From the NCBI GenBank assembly GCA_963698255.1, contig CAVOQD010000003.1:62001-126000 (forward strand): DNA of 64,000 bases, in the 5' to 3' direction. Under the pieces are notes generated by a model. That model worked only from the letters and a program-made list of their open reading frames with translations, did no database searches and was not told where the DNA came from. Shown here piece after piece: positions 56,716-64,000 of this stretch. The stretch's first letter is position 1. Each line of letters begins with the position of its first letter. This DNA is from JAWKOK01 sp963698255 (GTDB taxonomy: Bacteria; Chloroflexota; Anaerolineae; Caldilineales; Caldilineaceae). The translations under genes and the position numbers were made by a program.

Positions 56716-57783
56716 ATGTCTTATCTCGAACTGACCGACCTGCGTGTCGAATATGAAAAAGACCGGCCGATCCTCAACAATTTCCACCTCTCGGTTGACG
56801 AGGGCGAGTTGGTCTCGCTGCTTGGACCCAGCGGTTGCGGCAAGACCACGACCTTGCGCTCGGTGGCCGGGTTCATCGAGTTGAGCGGCGGCGCCATCGC
56901 TGTTGACGGTGAGGACATCACTCGATTGGCCCCCAACAAGCGTGACATCGGTCTGGTCTTTCAGAGCTACGCGCTCTTCCCGCACCTGACCGTGGCGCAA
57001 AACGTGGGCTTCGGTCTGCGCATGCGCAAGCGTTCGCGGCGACGAACAGGAGCGGCGTATCGCCGACGCATTGGCTTTGGTTGATCTTGCCGGGTTGGAG
57101 GATCGGCGTCCCGCACAGCTTTCCGGCGGGCAGCGACAGCGCGTGGCCATCGCCCGGGCCATCGTCATCGAACCCAAGCTGTTGCTCATGGATGAACCGT
57201 TGAGCAACCTGGACGCCAAGCTGCGCGTGGGCATGCGCACGGAGTTGCGCCGGCTCCAGCAGCGACTGGGCACCACCATGCTCTACGTCACCCACGATCA
57301 GGTCGAGGCCCTCACCCTCTCCGATCGCATCGTCGTCATGAACCAGGGCGTCATCGAGCAGATCGGCCCGCCGGAGGAGATCTACCACCAGCCGGCGACG
57401 CCCTTTGTGGCCGACTTCATGGGCTTCGACAATCACTTTGATGCCCAGGTCACGGCGTGGACGAGACGCGGATCAGCACTGCAGGTCGGTCAGCATACGA
57501 TGTGGCCGATGCCCGTCGTGCAGGGATCGTGCCTGTCATCGGCGATGATGTTGCTGTCTACTTCCGGCCCGGTAGTCCCTCATTGAATATCGACGCCGTA
57601 GAGAATAGCCTGCCCGGAGCGATCACTTTCCGCACGTTCCACGGCAGCAATGTCGAGTACGTCGTCAGTACCCTTGCAGGGGAATTCACCATCTATTTGG
57701 ATGAGCAGGCATTGGAGTATGACCTCGGCCCCATTCACCTCGTCTTTGATCCAAGCCGTCTGGTTGTGATGGCCGGCGGGTAG
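56716..57783 (+). CDS. ABC transporter ATPase, PotA-like (about 356 aa, frameshifted)
   Basis: The start is ATG 56716 (MSYLELTDLRVEYEKDRPIL). It has Walker A LGPSGCGKTTTLRSVAGFIE, the Q-loop IGLVFQSYALFPHLTVAQNV, signature LSGGQRQRVAIARAIV, Walker B LLLMDEPLSNLDAK and H-loop YVTHDQVEALTLSDRIVVM. A C-terminal TOBE domain (VPVIGDDVAVYFRPGSPSLN, AGEFTIYLDEQALEYDLGPI) is typical of the PotA/FbpC group. The break near 57035 is solved by CG at TTCGCGGCG. A second near 57455 needs a single base. Confidence 0.93.
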
Positions 57784-57906
57784 CGATTCAGGGGTTTTCG
57801 TTTTCTTTTTGGCGGAACGCTTTAGAAACGCATGGCGGTCTATGATTTTGGCAGACCCATTGCCACGCCTATTGAAAAGCGCGACTTGCCTTGAGGAGGA
57901 ACAGCT

Positions 57907-58968
57907 ATGCCATTGATTGTGCGTCCCATCGAAGAATTGGATTACCCCAGCGCTGCCAAAATCCACAACCGCCAGAACGAACCCGATATGTTTATGACCG
58001 CCGAGCAGATGCAACAGCGGGACACCTCGGGGCATGAGGAGATTCCGGAGTACGCTCGCCTTGTTGCTGAGTCGAACGGCAGCGTTGTCGGCACAGCGAC
58101 GATCACGTCACGCTGGGGCGGTCTGGTCGAACCCCACCGCTACTGGGTGCTCGTGACCACACACGAGGACTTTCGACACCAGGGCGTTGACGCCGCCATG
58201 ATTTATGGCCTGCTTGAGACCGTCAAACAAGGTGAGCCTCATCAGCTTTGGACCTGTATCCGTGAGGACTTTGTGCCGGCAGTCGAGTTTCTGAAGCCGT
58301 TCGGGTTTGCCGAAGCGTTCCGCAGTTGGGGATCACATTTTGATGTGCAAGCGTTCGACTTTGGGCGCTTTCGTCCGCTGGTCGAAAAACTCGAATCCAC
58401 CGGAATTCGCTTTTCGACCTATGCCGCCCTGGATGATGCGGGGCGCGAGTCGAAACTCTTGACTCTCCACAGACAGCTTGAAGAGGATGCCCCCCACTAC
58501 GAACCCATCATCCCCAAGGGCTTTGAGGATATTCGCCAAGCCGTCATTCCGGACGAAAGCTGCTTTGTGGCGCTTGATGGCGACAAGATTGTCGGCATGG
58601 CCTGTCTAAACACGGAATATCCAGACCATCTGCAAAATGGCTTGACCGGCGTGCATCGAGCCTATCGCAACCGGGGCATTGCCACGGCGCTGAAGGCGCT
58701 CGTCGCCAACTTTGCTAAGGAGCATGGGCACACCGACATCAACGCAGCGGGATCCGGTGAAAATCAGGCCATGCAACGGGTCAATCGAAAACTCGGCTAC
58801 GACATCGAACCGCCCTGGATCACGTACAAGAGTGAATTACCATTTGGCGCAACGGGCACGAGAACGGGCGGATTGACGACTCGGAAGAATTGGGACGCCA
58901 TTTCCGCCCGCACTCATGCCCCTACGGATTGTCGTCCAACTCGTTTTGTTTGCGAAGCAGGCGCTTAG
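57907..58968 (+). CDS. Tandem GNAT acetyltransferase (353 aa)
   Basis: The start is ATG 57907 with GAGGAGGAACAGCT upstream (MPLIVRPIEELDYPSAAKIH). Two GNAT folds are seen: residues about 1-150, with VLVTTHEDFRHQGVDAAMIY as a degenerate acetyl-CoA loop, and residues about 165-315, with GVHRAYRNRGIATALKALVA as a full Q/RxxGxG/A motif followed by AAGSGENQAMQRVNRKLGY. The second domain is probably the active one. The substrate is unknown. The last 35 or so codons read into a repeat-like palindrome (AGGCGCTTAGCGCCAACACA), so the natural C-terminus may have been extended. Confidence 0.88.
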   Translation: MPLIVRPIEELDYPSAAKIHNRQNEPDMFMTAEQMQQRDTSGHEEIPEYARLVAESNGSVVGTATITSRWGGLVEPHRYWVLVTTHEDFRHQGVDAAMIYGLLETVKQGEPHQLWTCIREDFVPAVEFLKPFGFAEAFRSWGSHFDVQAFDFGRFRPLVEKLESTGIRFSTYAALDDAGRESKLLTLHRQLEEDAPHYEPIIPKGFEDIRQAVIPDESCFVALDGDKIVGMACLNTEYPDHLQNGLTGVHRAYRNRGIATALKALVANFAKEHGHTDINAAGSGENQAMQRVNRKLGYDIEPPWITYKSELPFGATGTRTGGLTTRKNWDAISARTHAPTDCRPTRFVCEAGA

Positions 58969-59077
58969 CGCCAACACACCAGATTCAAATCGATGCCGTG
59001 TTCACTCGACAATCCGTGAAAATGCCGAACCAACGTATTAGAACGTTCTGAAAAATATTGACGACGGAGATCGAACC

Positions 59078-60397
59078 ATGAGAGCAGAAGGCGAAGCAAG
59101 TCTGCCGAACGGCACAGATACCGCGACGCACGACGAACGCATGGCCTGGTGGCGTGAGGCCAAGTTCGGCATGTTTATCCACTGGGGACTGTATGCTGTG
59201 CCGGCCGGCGAGTGGAAGGGAGAGGAGTACTGGGGCATCGCCGAGTGGATCCAGTTCAAGGCCAGAATCCCGGTCGACGAGTACGCGCAGCTTGCCGAGA
59301 AGTTCAATCCCGTCGAATTTGATGCCGATGCCTGGGCTCAGCTTGCGCTGGATGCCGGCATGAGGTATCTGGTCATCACCGCCAAGCACCACGACGGCTT
59401 CGCCATGTTTCACTCTAAGGTCAGCGATTTCAACATCGTGGATGCGACGCCCTTTGACCGCGACCCTGTCCTCGAACTGGCGCAAGCCTGCGCCAAGCGC
59501 GGCATCAAGTTTGGCGTCTACTACTCGCAGGCGCAGGACTGGCACGAGCCGGGCGGCTGTGTCTGGGAAGGCGCGCACGAGGATGGCCCGGCCTACGCCG
59601 AGAATGAGTGGGATCCCAAGCAGAAGGGTGATTTTGGCGAATACTTGGAGCGCAAGTCTTTTCCCCAGGTCAGGGAGCTGTTGACCCACTACGGCCCCAT
59701 CGCCATCGTCTGGTTCGATACGCCGTCCGCGCAGATGACCGCCGAGCGTGCAGACAAGTTGAAAGAGATCGTGCATACGCTCCAGCCCGACGCGCTGGTC
59801 AGCGGGCGCATTGGCGGCCAAAGTTCGAGCGATTACGACTCCGAAGGCGACAACCGCGTTCCCGACGCTGTGCGGCCTGGAGACTGGGAGACGCCGGCGA
59901 CGCTCAACGATACCTGGGGCTTCAAAAAGAACGACAACAACTGGAAGAAGCCCGAGGATCTGATCTTCAAGCTCGTCGACATTGTGAGCAAGGGCGGAAA
60001 CTATCTGCTCAACGTCGGGCCGGACGCACTGGGGGTGATTCCCCAGCCAAGCCAGGAGATGCTGCGTGAGGTCGGCAAGTGGCTCGCCGTCAACGGCGAG
60101 TCGATCTACGGCGCCGGGCCGACGCCCTTCGGATCTGAGCTTGGCTCGACCCATGCGTGGCGCTGCACCACAAAGCCGGGCTATCTCTACATTCATCTCT
60201 TCGATTGGCCCAGCTTCAATTGGCCCAGCGACCGCTTTGAGCTGTCTGACGTCCCGGCTATTGATGAAATCCGCATGTTGGCCGATCCACAACCCACGTT
60301 GCCGTTTGACCAGGATGGCGGTATCCTTCGTGTGAGTCTGCCGGAAGAGCCGGTCGGTGCGGTAGACACGGTGTTGCGGCTGAAGTTGAGTTGTTGA
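59078..60397 (+). CDS. Alpha-L-fucosidase, glycoside hydrolase family 29 (439 aa)
   Basis: The start is ATG 59078 (MRAEGEASLPNGTDTATHDE). GH29 features: WWREAKFGMFIHWGLYAVPA, YLVITAKHHDGFAMFHSKVS with the substrate-binding HH pair, and YGPIAIVWFDTP whose Asp is the expected nucleophile. VSKGGNYLLNVGPDALGVIP closes the barrel, followed by a small C-terminal beta domain. No signal peptide is evident, so it acts in the cytoplasm or is released differently. It cleaves terminal alpha-fucose from oligosaccharides. It lies between a GNAT gene and a pectin-lyase-like gene. Confidence 0.95.
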   Translation: MRAEGEASLPNGTDTATHDERMAWWREAKFGMFIHWGLYAVPAGEWKGEEYWGIAEWIQFKARIPVDEYAQLAEKFNPVEFDADAWAQLALDAGMRYLVITAKHHDGFAMFHSKVSDFNIVDATPFDRDPVLELAQACAKRGIKFGVYYSQAQDWHEPGGCVWEGAHEDGPAYAENEWDPKQKGDFGEYLERKSFPQVRELLTHYGPIAIVWFDTPSAQMTAERADKLKEIVHTLQPDALVSGRIGGQSSSDYDSEGDNRVPDAVRPGDWETPATLNDTWGFKKNDNNWKKPEDLIFKLVDIVSKGGNYLLNVGPDALGVIPQPSQEMLREVGKWLAVNGESIYGAGPTPFGSELGSTHAWRCTTKPGYLYIHLFDWPSFNWPSDRFELSDVPAIDEIRMLADPQPTLPFDQDGGILRVSLPEEPVGAVDTVLRLKLSC

Positions 60398-60400
60398 TTT

Positions 60401-60430
60401 GGGTGTGTTGGCGCTTGCGCCAACACACCC
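60401..60430. terminator. 14-bp palindromic hairpin after the fucosidase gene
   Basis: GGGTGTGTTGGCGC (60401-60414) and GCGCCAACACACCC (60417-60430) pair exactly with a two-base spacer. It begins four bases past the fucosidase stop. No long T-run follows. A half copy, GCGCCAACACACC, ends the GNAT gene region near 58980. Confidence 0.6.
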
Positions 60431-60467
60431 TATTGATTTAGCCATTCTTCGAACCAGGAGATCTTCC

Positions 60468-61592
60468 ATGCACGCTGAGCGAAAGACGTACGAGGATCCA
60501 TTTACCGGTGTGCCGGTCACGCAACTGACCGACTACAAGGGACACAGCCATCACTTCTACTTCACCAATCCGGGCTGGTACGACGACGGGAAAAAGCTGC
60601 TCTTCAGCTCAGATCGCAACAACCGCACCAATCTCTTTGGCATCGACATCGCCAGCGGCGAGATCGAACAACTGACCGATCTGGCGCCGGTGCCGCTGCC
60701 GCGCGAACTGGAATTTCTGCGTGCCAGCAAGAGCCCGGCCCGCGATGAGGCCTACTTCTGGCATGATCTGAACCTGATGGCCATCGACCTGACCACTCAT
60801 GAAATCAGGGTCATCTTTGAGATGGAGCCGGGTTGGTTGGTCTCCATGACCAACTGCTCCGCCGATGGTCGCTATGTCTATTTCGGCATCTGGGAAGATC
60901 TGTCCGACACCATTCCCACCGATCTGCTGCGCGGCTATGTGGGCTTCGCAGAGACGTGGGCCGCCAAACCGCTCAGCCGCATCGTACGCGTGGCGACCGA
61001 CGGCAGCCAATCCGATGTCGTCTTCGAGGAACGCTACTGGATCGGCCACGTCAATACCTCGCCGACCCAGGCCAACCTGCTGACGTTCTGCCACGAGGGG
61101 CCGTGGCACAAGGTTGACGCTCGAATCTGGGGACTGGACGCCGATACGGGCAAGGTCTGGAAAATCCGACCGCCGGCCGAAGGCGAGGTCGTCGGCCATG
61201 AGTATTGGTATCGGGACGGGCTGCGCATCGGCTATCATGGGCGAACGCCGGACGGGCGATCCTTGCTCGGCAACATTCGCTACGACAACAGCGACGGACA
61301 CGAATACGATTTCCCCGGCCAGACCGGCCACATCTTCTCCTACGACACCGATACCATCGTCGGCGACGGCGGAGACGTGATCCGGATCTGGAAGCTGGAG
61401 GAGGACGGCTATGCCGCGCCGCGCGTGCTCTGCCGGCACGACTCGGCCATGCGCATCCAGCAGACCCATCCCCACCCGGTGATCTCGCCCGACGGCACGT
61501 ACGTCGTCTTCACGTCGGATCGATCCGGTTACGGCAACGTCTACTCGGTTCCGATGGTCGAGTTTGACTCGTTGCCGCTGGCGGATCAATAA
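60468..61592 (+). CDS. Oligogalacturonate lyase-like protein, PL22 type (374 aa)
   Basis: The start is ATG 60468 with AGGAG ten bases upstream (MHAERKTYEDPFTGVPVTQL). A seven-bladed propeller pattern is seen: GWYDDGKKLLFSSDRNNRTN, NLMAIDLTTHEIRVIFEME, then ERYWIGHVNTSPTQANLLTF with CHEGPWHKVDARIWGLD, and QQTHPHPVISPDGTYVVFTS. The HVN, CHEGP and HPHP histidines match the metal-binding and catalytic positions of PL22 oligogalacturonide lyases. It would split unsaturated pectin oligomers in the cytoplasm. A general PD40-propeller protein is the alternative. Confidence 0.82.
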   Translation: MHAERKTYEDPFTGVPVTQLTDYKGHSHHFYFTNPGWYDDGKKLLFSSDRNNRTNLFGIDIASGEIEQLTDLAPVPLPRELEFLRASKSPARDEAYFWHDLNLMAIDLTTHEIRVIFEMEPGWLVSMTNCSADGRYVYFGIWEDLSDTIPTDLLRGYVGFAETWAAKPLSRIVRVATDGSQSDVVFEERYWIGHVNTSPTQANLLTFCHEGPWHKVDARIWGLDADTGKVWKIRPPAEGEVVGHEYWYRDGLRIGYHGRTPDGRSLLGNIRYDNSDGHEYDFPGQTGHIFSYDTDTIVGDGGDVIRIWKLEEDGYAAPRVLCRHDSAMRIQQTHPHPVISPDGTYVVFTSDRSGYGNVYSVPMVEFDSLPLADQ

Positions 61593-61717
61593 GACCGTGT
61601 GATTGAATCGATGATTGCGGCCTTAGGCCATGAAATTTCCGATGGGCGTCGTCCCATATGGCCTAACCCCGCAATGCTTCAAACGACTGGATTTTTCGGT
61701 AAAAAGGATCAATCTCA

Positions 61718-63482
61718 ATGACACTCATCAGCGCGGCCATGGGTCGCATCCCGGTCGACCTGCTCATCACCAATGTGCAACTCGCCAACGTGATCACCGG
61801 CGAGATCTATCCGGCCGACATCGCCGTCTACGGAGACAAGATCGCGGCCGTGGAAGATCGCCGGAACAGCCGCCGGCAGCGTGAAGCCAAACAGGTCATC
61901 GACGGCAAGGGCATGCTGGCCGTGCCCGGCCTCATCGACGCCCATCTGCACATCGAGAGCACGCTGGTGACGCCGGCCCACTTCGCCGAAGCCGTGCTGC
62001 CCCTGGGCGTGACCACCGTGGTCGAGGATCCCCACGAGGTGGCCAATGTGCTGGGCATCGACGGCATCCGCACCATGATCGAAGCATCGTCGCAGATCCC
62101 GCTCAAGGTCGAATACCTGATCAGCTCCAGCGTGCCCTCTGCGCCCGGCTTGGAGACCGCCGGCGGCGAGATCGGCCCGGCCGAGGTCGAGGCGCTGCTG
62201 CCGCTGCCCAACGTGCTGGGCCTGGCCGAGGTCATGGACGGCGCATCGGTCGTGGCCGAGGATCCGAGGAGCTTGAGCATCCTGGCCGCCTGCGGCGGAG
62301 TCGATGGCCAACGGGTTGACAGCCCCGGCGTCATCGAAGGCCACAACCCCATGCTGCGCGGCCGCGAACTCTCGGCCTTCATCGCCGCCGGCGTCGACTC
62401 CGACCATACGCTGGCCACGCCCGCCGATCTGGTCGAGAAGGCACGCCAGGGCGTGACGCTGATGTTGCAGGAACGCTACCTCTCCCACGGCGTCGTCGCC
62501 GCCCTGGAAGATCTGCCGCTCGACGCCGGCATCTGCCTGATCACAGACGACGTTGCGCCCGATTATCTGCTCGACGAGGGGCATCTGGACAAAGTGTTGC
62601 GCCATGCCATCGAACTGGGCATGGATCCCATGCGCGCATTGCGCGCCGCCACCTGGAACCCGGCGCGACGCATGCGCCTGTGGGACCGTGGGGCCATCAC
62701 GCCGGGCCGGTCGGCCGACATCGTGCTGGTCGACAACATCGAACACTTTCAGGCGCAGGTGGTGATCGTCGATGGCCAAGTGGTGGCCGAGGAGGGCCAC
62801 TGTCTGTGGCAGGCCTCAGACGACGATCCCATGTTCAGCATGGTCAACACCGTGAAGCTGCCGGCTCAGACGGTGGACGACTTCACGCTGCATGCGCCGA
62901 TCGACCAGGGCGAACTGTTGGCCAACGTCATCGACTGTGTTTTCGGCCAGACGTTGGTGACCAAGCACCAGATGACGGTGAGGATCGAAGACGGACGCGT
63001 CGTACTGCCCGGAGGATGACGATCTCTGCTTCATCTGCGTCGTGGATCGCCACGGCCAACACGGCGGACGCACGTTTGGTCTGGTGCGCGGCCTGGGCAT
63101 CACCCATGGCGCACTGGCCACCACCTACGCCCATGATTCCCACAACCTGGCCGTGATCGGACGCAGCCCCGAGGAGATGACGCTGGCCGCCAACACGGTC
63201 ATCGAGAACGACGGCGGCATCGCCGTCGTGGCTGGGCCGGATGTGTTGACCTTCACGCCGCTGCCGGTGGCCGGCATCATATCCGCCAAGTCGGTGGCCG
63301 GCGCCGCGTCCGATCTGCGCCAACTGGGTCGGGCGCTTGATGCCATCGGATTGCAGCATCCCCACTGGCTTATGCGCATTTCGACCTTCACGTTGCCGGT
63401 CAGCTCGGGATTGCGCATCACCGATCTGGGGCTGGTGGACGCAAAAGAGCGTGCGTTTGTGCCGCTATTCGACGGAGATTGA
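61718..63482 (+). CDS. ade: Adenine deaminase (588 aa, frameshifted)
   Basis: This enzyme converts adenine to hypoxanthine and ammonia in purine salvage. The start is ATG 61718 (MTLISAAMGRIPVDLLITNV). The amidohydrolase metal site is LIDAHLHIESTLVTPAHF, with TTVVEDPHEVANVLGIDGI and DSPGVIEGHNPMLRGRELSA following; DHTLATPADLVEKARQGVTL also fits. A break near 63012 is solved by CG at CCCGGAGG, joining to LCFICVVDRHGQHGGRTFGL and THGALATTYAHDSHNLAVIG. The restored length of 588 residues equals that of E. coli Ade as I recall it, good support for the repair. Confidence 0.95.
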
Positions 63483-63526
63483 TGCGGCACTACCGACGCG
63501 CTGATCCTGACCTGGTGAGGGTGGGA

Positions 63527-64000
63527 ATGGGGAAACTTCATATTTTCGGCGGGCTGTTGACGATTTTGATCGTCGCAATAGCACCGCATCAGACCACGCA
63601 AGCAACTACGAGGTTGCCAACTATCGGGGCGCCGGTCATCGACGGTTGCACCGTCTTCCCGGATGACAACATCTGGAATGTGCGCGTCGATCAGCTTCCC
63701 CGCGACCTCCACTCAGATGCCTACGTGCGCACCATTGGCCTGGACACTCATTCCCATGCTGACTTTGGATCAGGGATCTGGAACGGCGGTCCCATCGGCA
63801 TCCCCTATGTTGCAGTCGATGAGAGCCAACCGGGTGTGGACGTGGCCTTCGAATACGCCGACGAAAGCGATCCCGGCCCCTATCCCATCCCAACCGACGC
63901 GCCAATCGAGGGCGGTCCTGCTAGTGATGGGGACCGCCATGTCCTAGTGCTCGACCGGGATGGCTGCATGCTGTACGAGCTGTACGACGCGGTTCCGCAG
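63527..64000 (+). CDS. Secreted protein of unknown function, partial at right edge
   Basis: The frame is open from 63482, where its ATG overlaps the adenine deaminase stop (TGATG), to the end of the window. The ATG at 63527 (MGKLHIFGGLLTILIVAIAP) is preferred because it gives a clean signal peptide. The mature part has CTVFPDDNIWNVRVDQLPRD, SHADFGSGIWNGGPIGIPYV, FEYADESDPGPYPIPTDAPI and EGGPASDGDRHVLVLDRDGC. I recall similar secreted proteins of unknown role in many soil and wastewater bacteria. The window ends in LYELYDAVPQ, so the C-terminus is missing. Confidence 0.75.
   Translation, partial: MGKLHIFGGLLTILIVAIAPHQTTQATTRLPTIGAPVIDGCTVFPDDNIWNVRVDQLPRDLHSDAYVRTIGLDTHSHADFGSGIWNGGPIGIPYVAVDESQPGVDVAFEYADESDPGPYPIPTDAPIEGGPASDGDRHVLVLDRDGCMLYELYDAVPQ

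Noticed and set aside
58985..60520. Minus-strand ORF of 511 codons over the fucosidase gene
   Set aside because: The plus strand encodes a clear GH29 enzyme. The antisense frame is a codon-bias shadow.
61715..62800. Minus-strand ORF of 361 codons over adenine deaminase
   Set aside because: The plus-strand protein has the full amidohydrolase signature. The antisense is His/Gly/Asp-rich shadow.
1..64000. Pseudogene decay as the cause of the many broken ORFs
   Set aside because: Essential genes are broken too, the reading frames on both sides keep normal conserved motifs, and nearly all breaks share the same CG-loss signature.
1..64000. CRISPR arrays
   Set aside because: The repeats seen are inverted, dispersed and singly placed. 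No regularly spaced direct repeats with unique spacers occur.

Overview
The window looks like a chromosomal segment of a GC-rich Chloroflexota bacterium, probably of the Anaerolineae/Caldilineae group. That placement is an inference from gene content: a phage-tail-like contractile injection locus, a BTAD-type transcriptional activator, multi-domain Ser/Thr kinases with Pro/Thr-rich stalks, and intergenic regions filled with palindromic repeats. No rRNA or other definitive marker is present.

Region 1 (1-26.4 kb, all minus strand) is a contractile injection system (CIS). In transcription order it encodes a DUF4255/Pvc16-type protein, a conserved CIS protein, sheath 1, tube 1, sheath 2, tube 2, a LysM adaptor, a DUF5908-like mini-protein, a gpD-like hub, a gpV-like spike, a protein with a C-terminal membrane anchor, gp25, gpJ, a gpI-like wedge protein, two paralogous fibre-like baseplate proteins, a conserved CIS protein of unknown role and an AAA+ ATPase that runs off the left edge. 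A BTAD activator (26483-27382) lies just upstream, and a candidate promoter carrying two GGTTGAC direct repeats precedes the first CIS gene. Oddities are a coiled-coil-like insertion in sheath 1, Gly/Ala/Ser tails in tube 2 and the LysM adaptor, and the membrane-anchored protein.

Region 2 (27.4-35 kb, minus) carries housekeeping and envelope genes: a membrane protein, a thioesterase, a glycosyltransferase-GtrA-O-antigen-ligase cluster, tRNA-Ser(CGA), prfB with its natural programmed frameshift, and ftsY. Region 3 (35-44 kb) holds a DUF4258-YgiT fusion and a signalling block of ECF sigma factor, FHA-winged-helix regulator, two receptor Ser/Thr kinases and a lipoprotein. Region 4 (44-51.5 kb) is a DNA-maintenance block: a dihydroorotate dehydrogenase-like enzyme, a radical SAM DNA-repair-type protein, dtd, polX, an SH3 protein and ligA. 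The radical SAM gene and polX share a near-consensus sigma70 promoter with a LexA-like operator in the spacer. Region 5 (51.8-64 kb, plus) is catabolic: an amidase, a four-gene ABC importer, a double GNAT, a GH29 fucosidase, an oligogalacturonate-lyase-like enzyme, adenine deaminase and a secreted protein cut by the right edge.

Two window-wide patterns matter. First, many genes, including essential prfB, ftsY and ligA, are broken by frameshifts, and about 25 breaks are repaired by restoring one CG dinucleotide, usually at a CGCG site. This points to a systematic sequencing or consensus error and not to pseudogenes, so broken genes are annotated as intact with the break noted. Second, most intergenic gaps contain imperfect inverted repeats of several families, some nested inside others.
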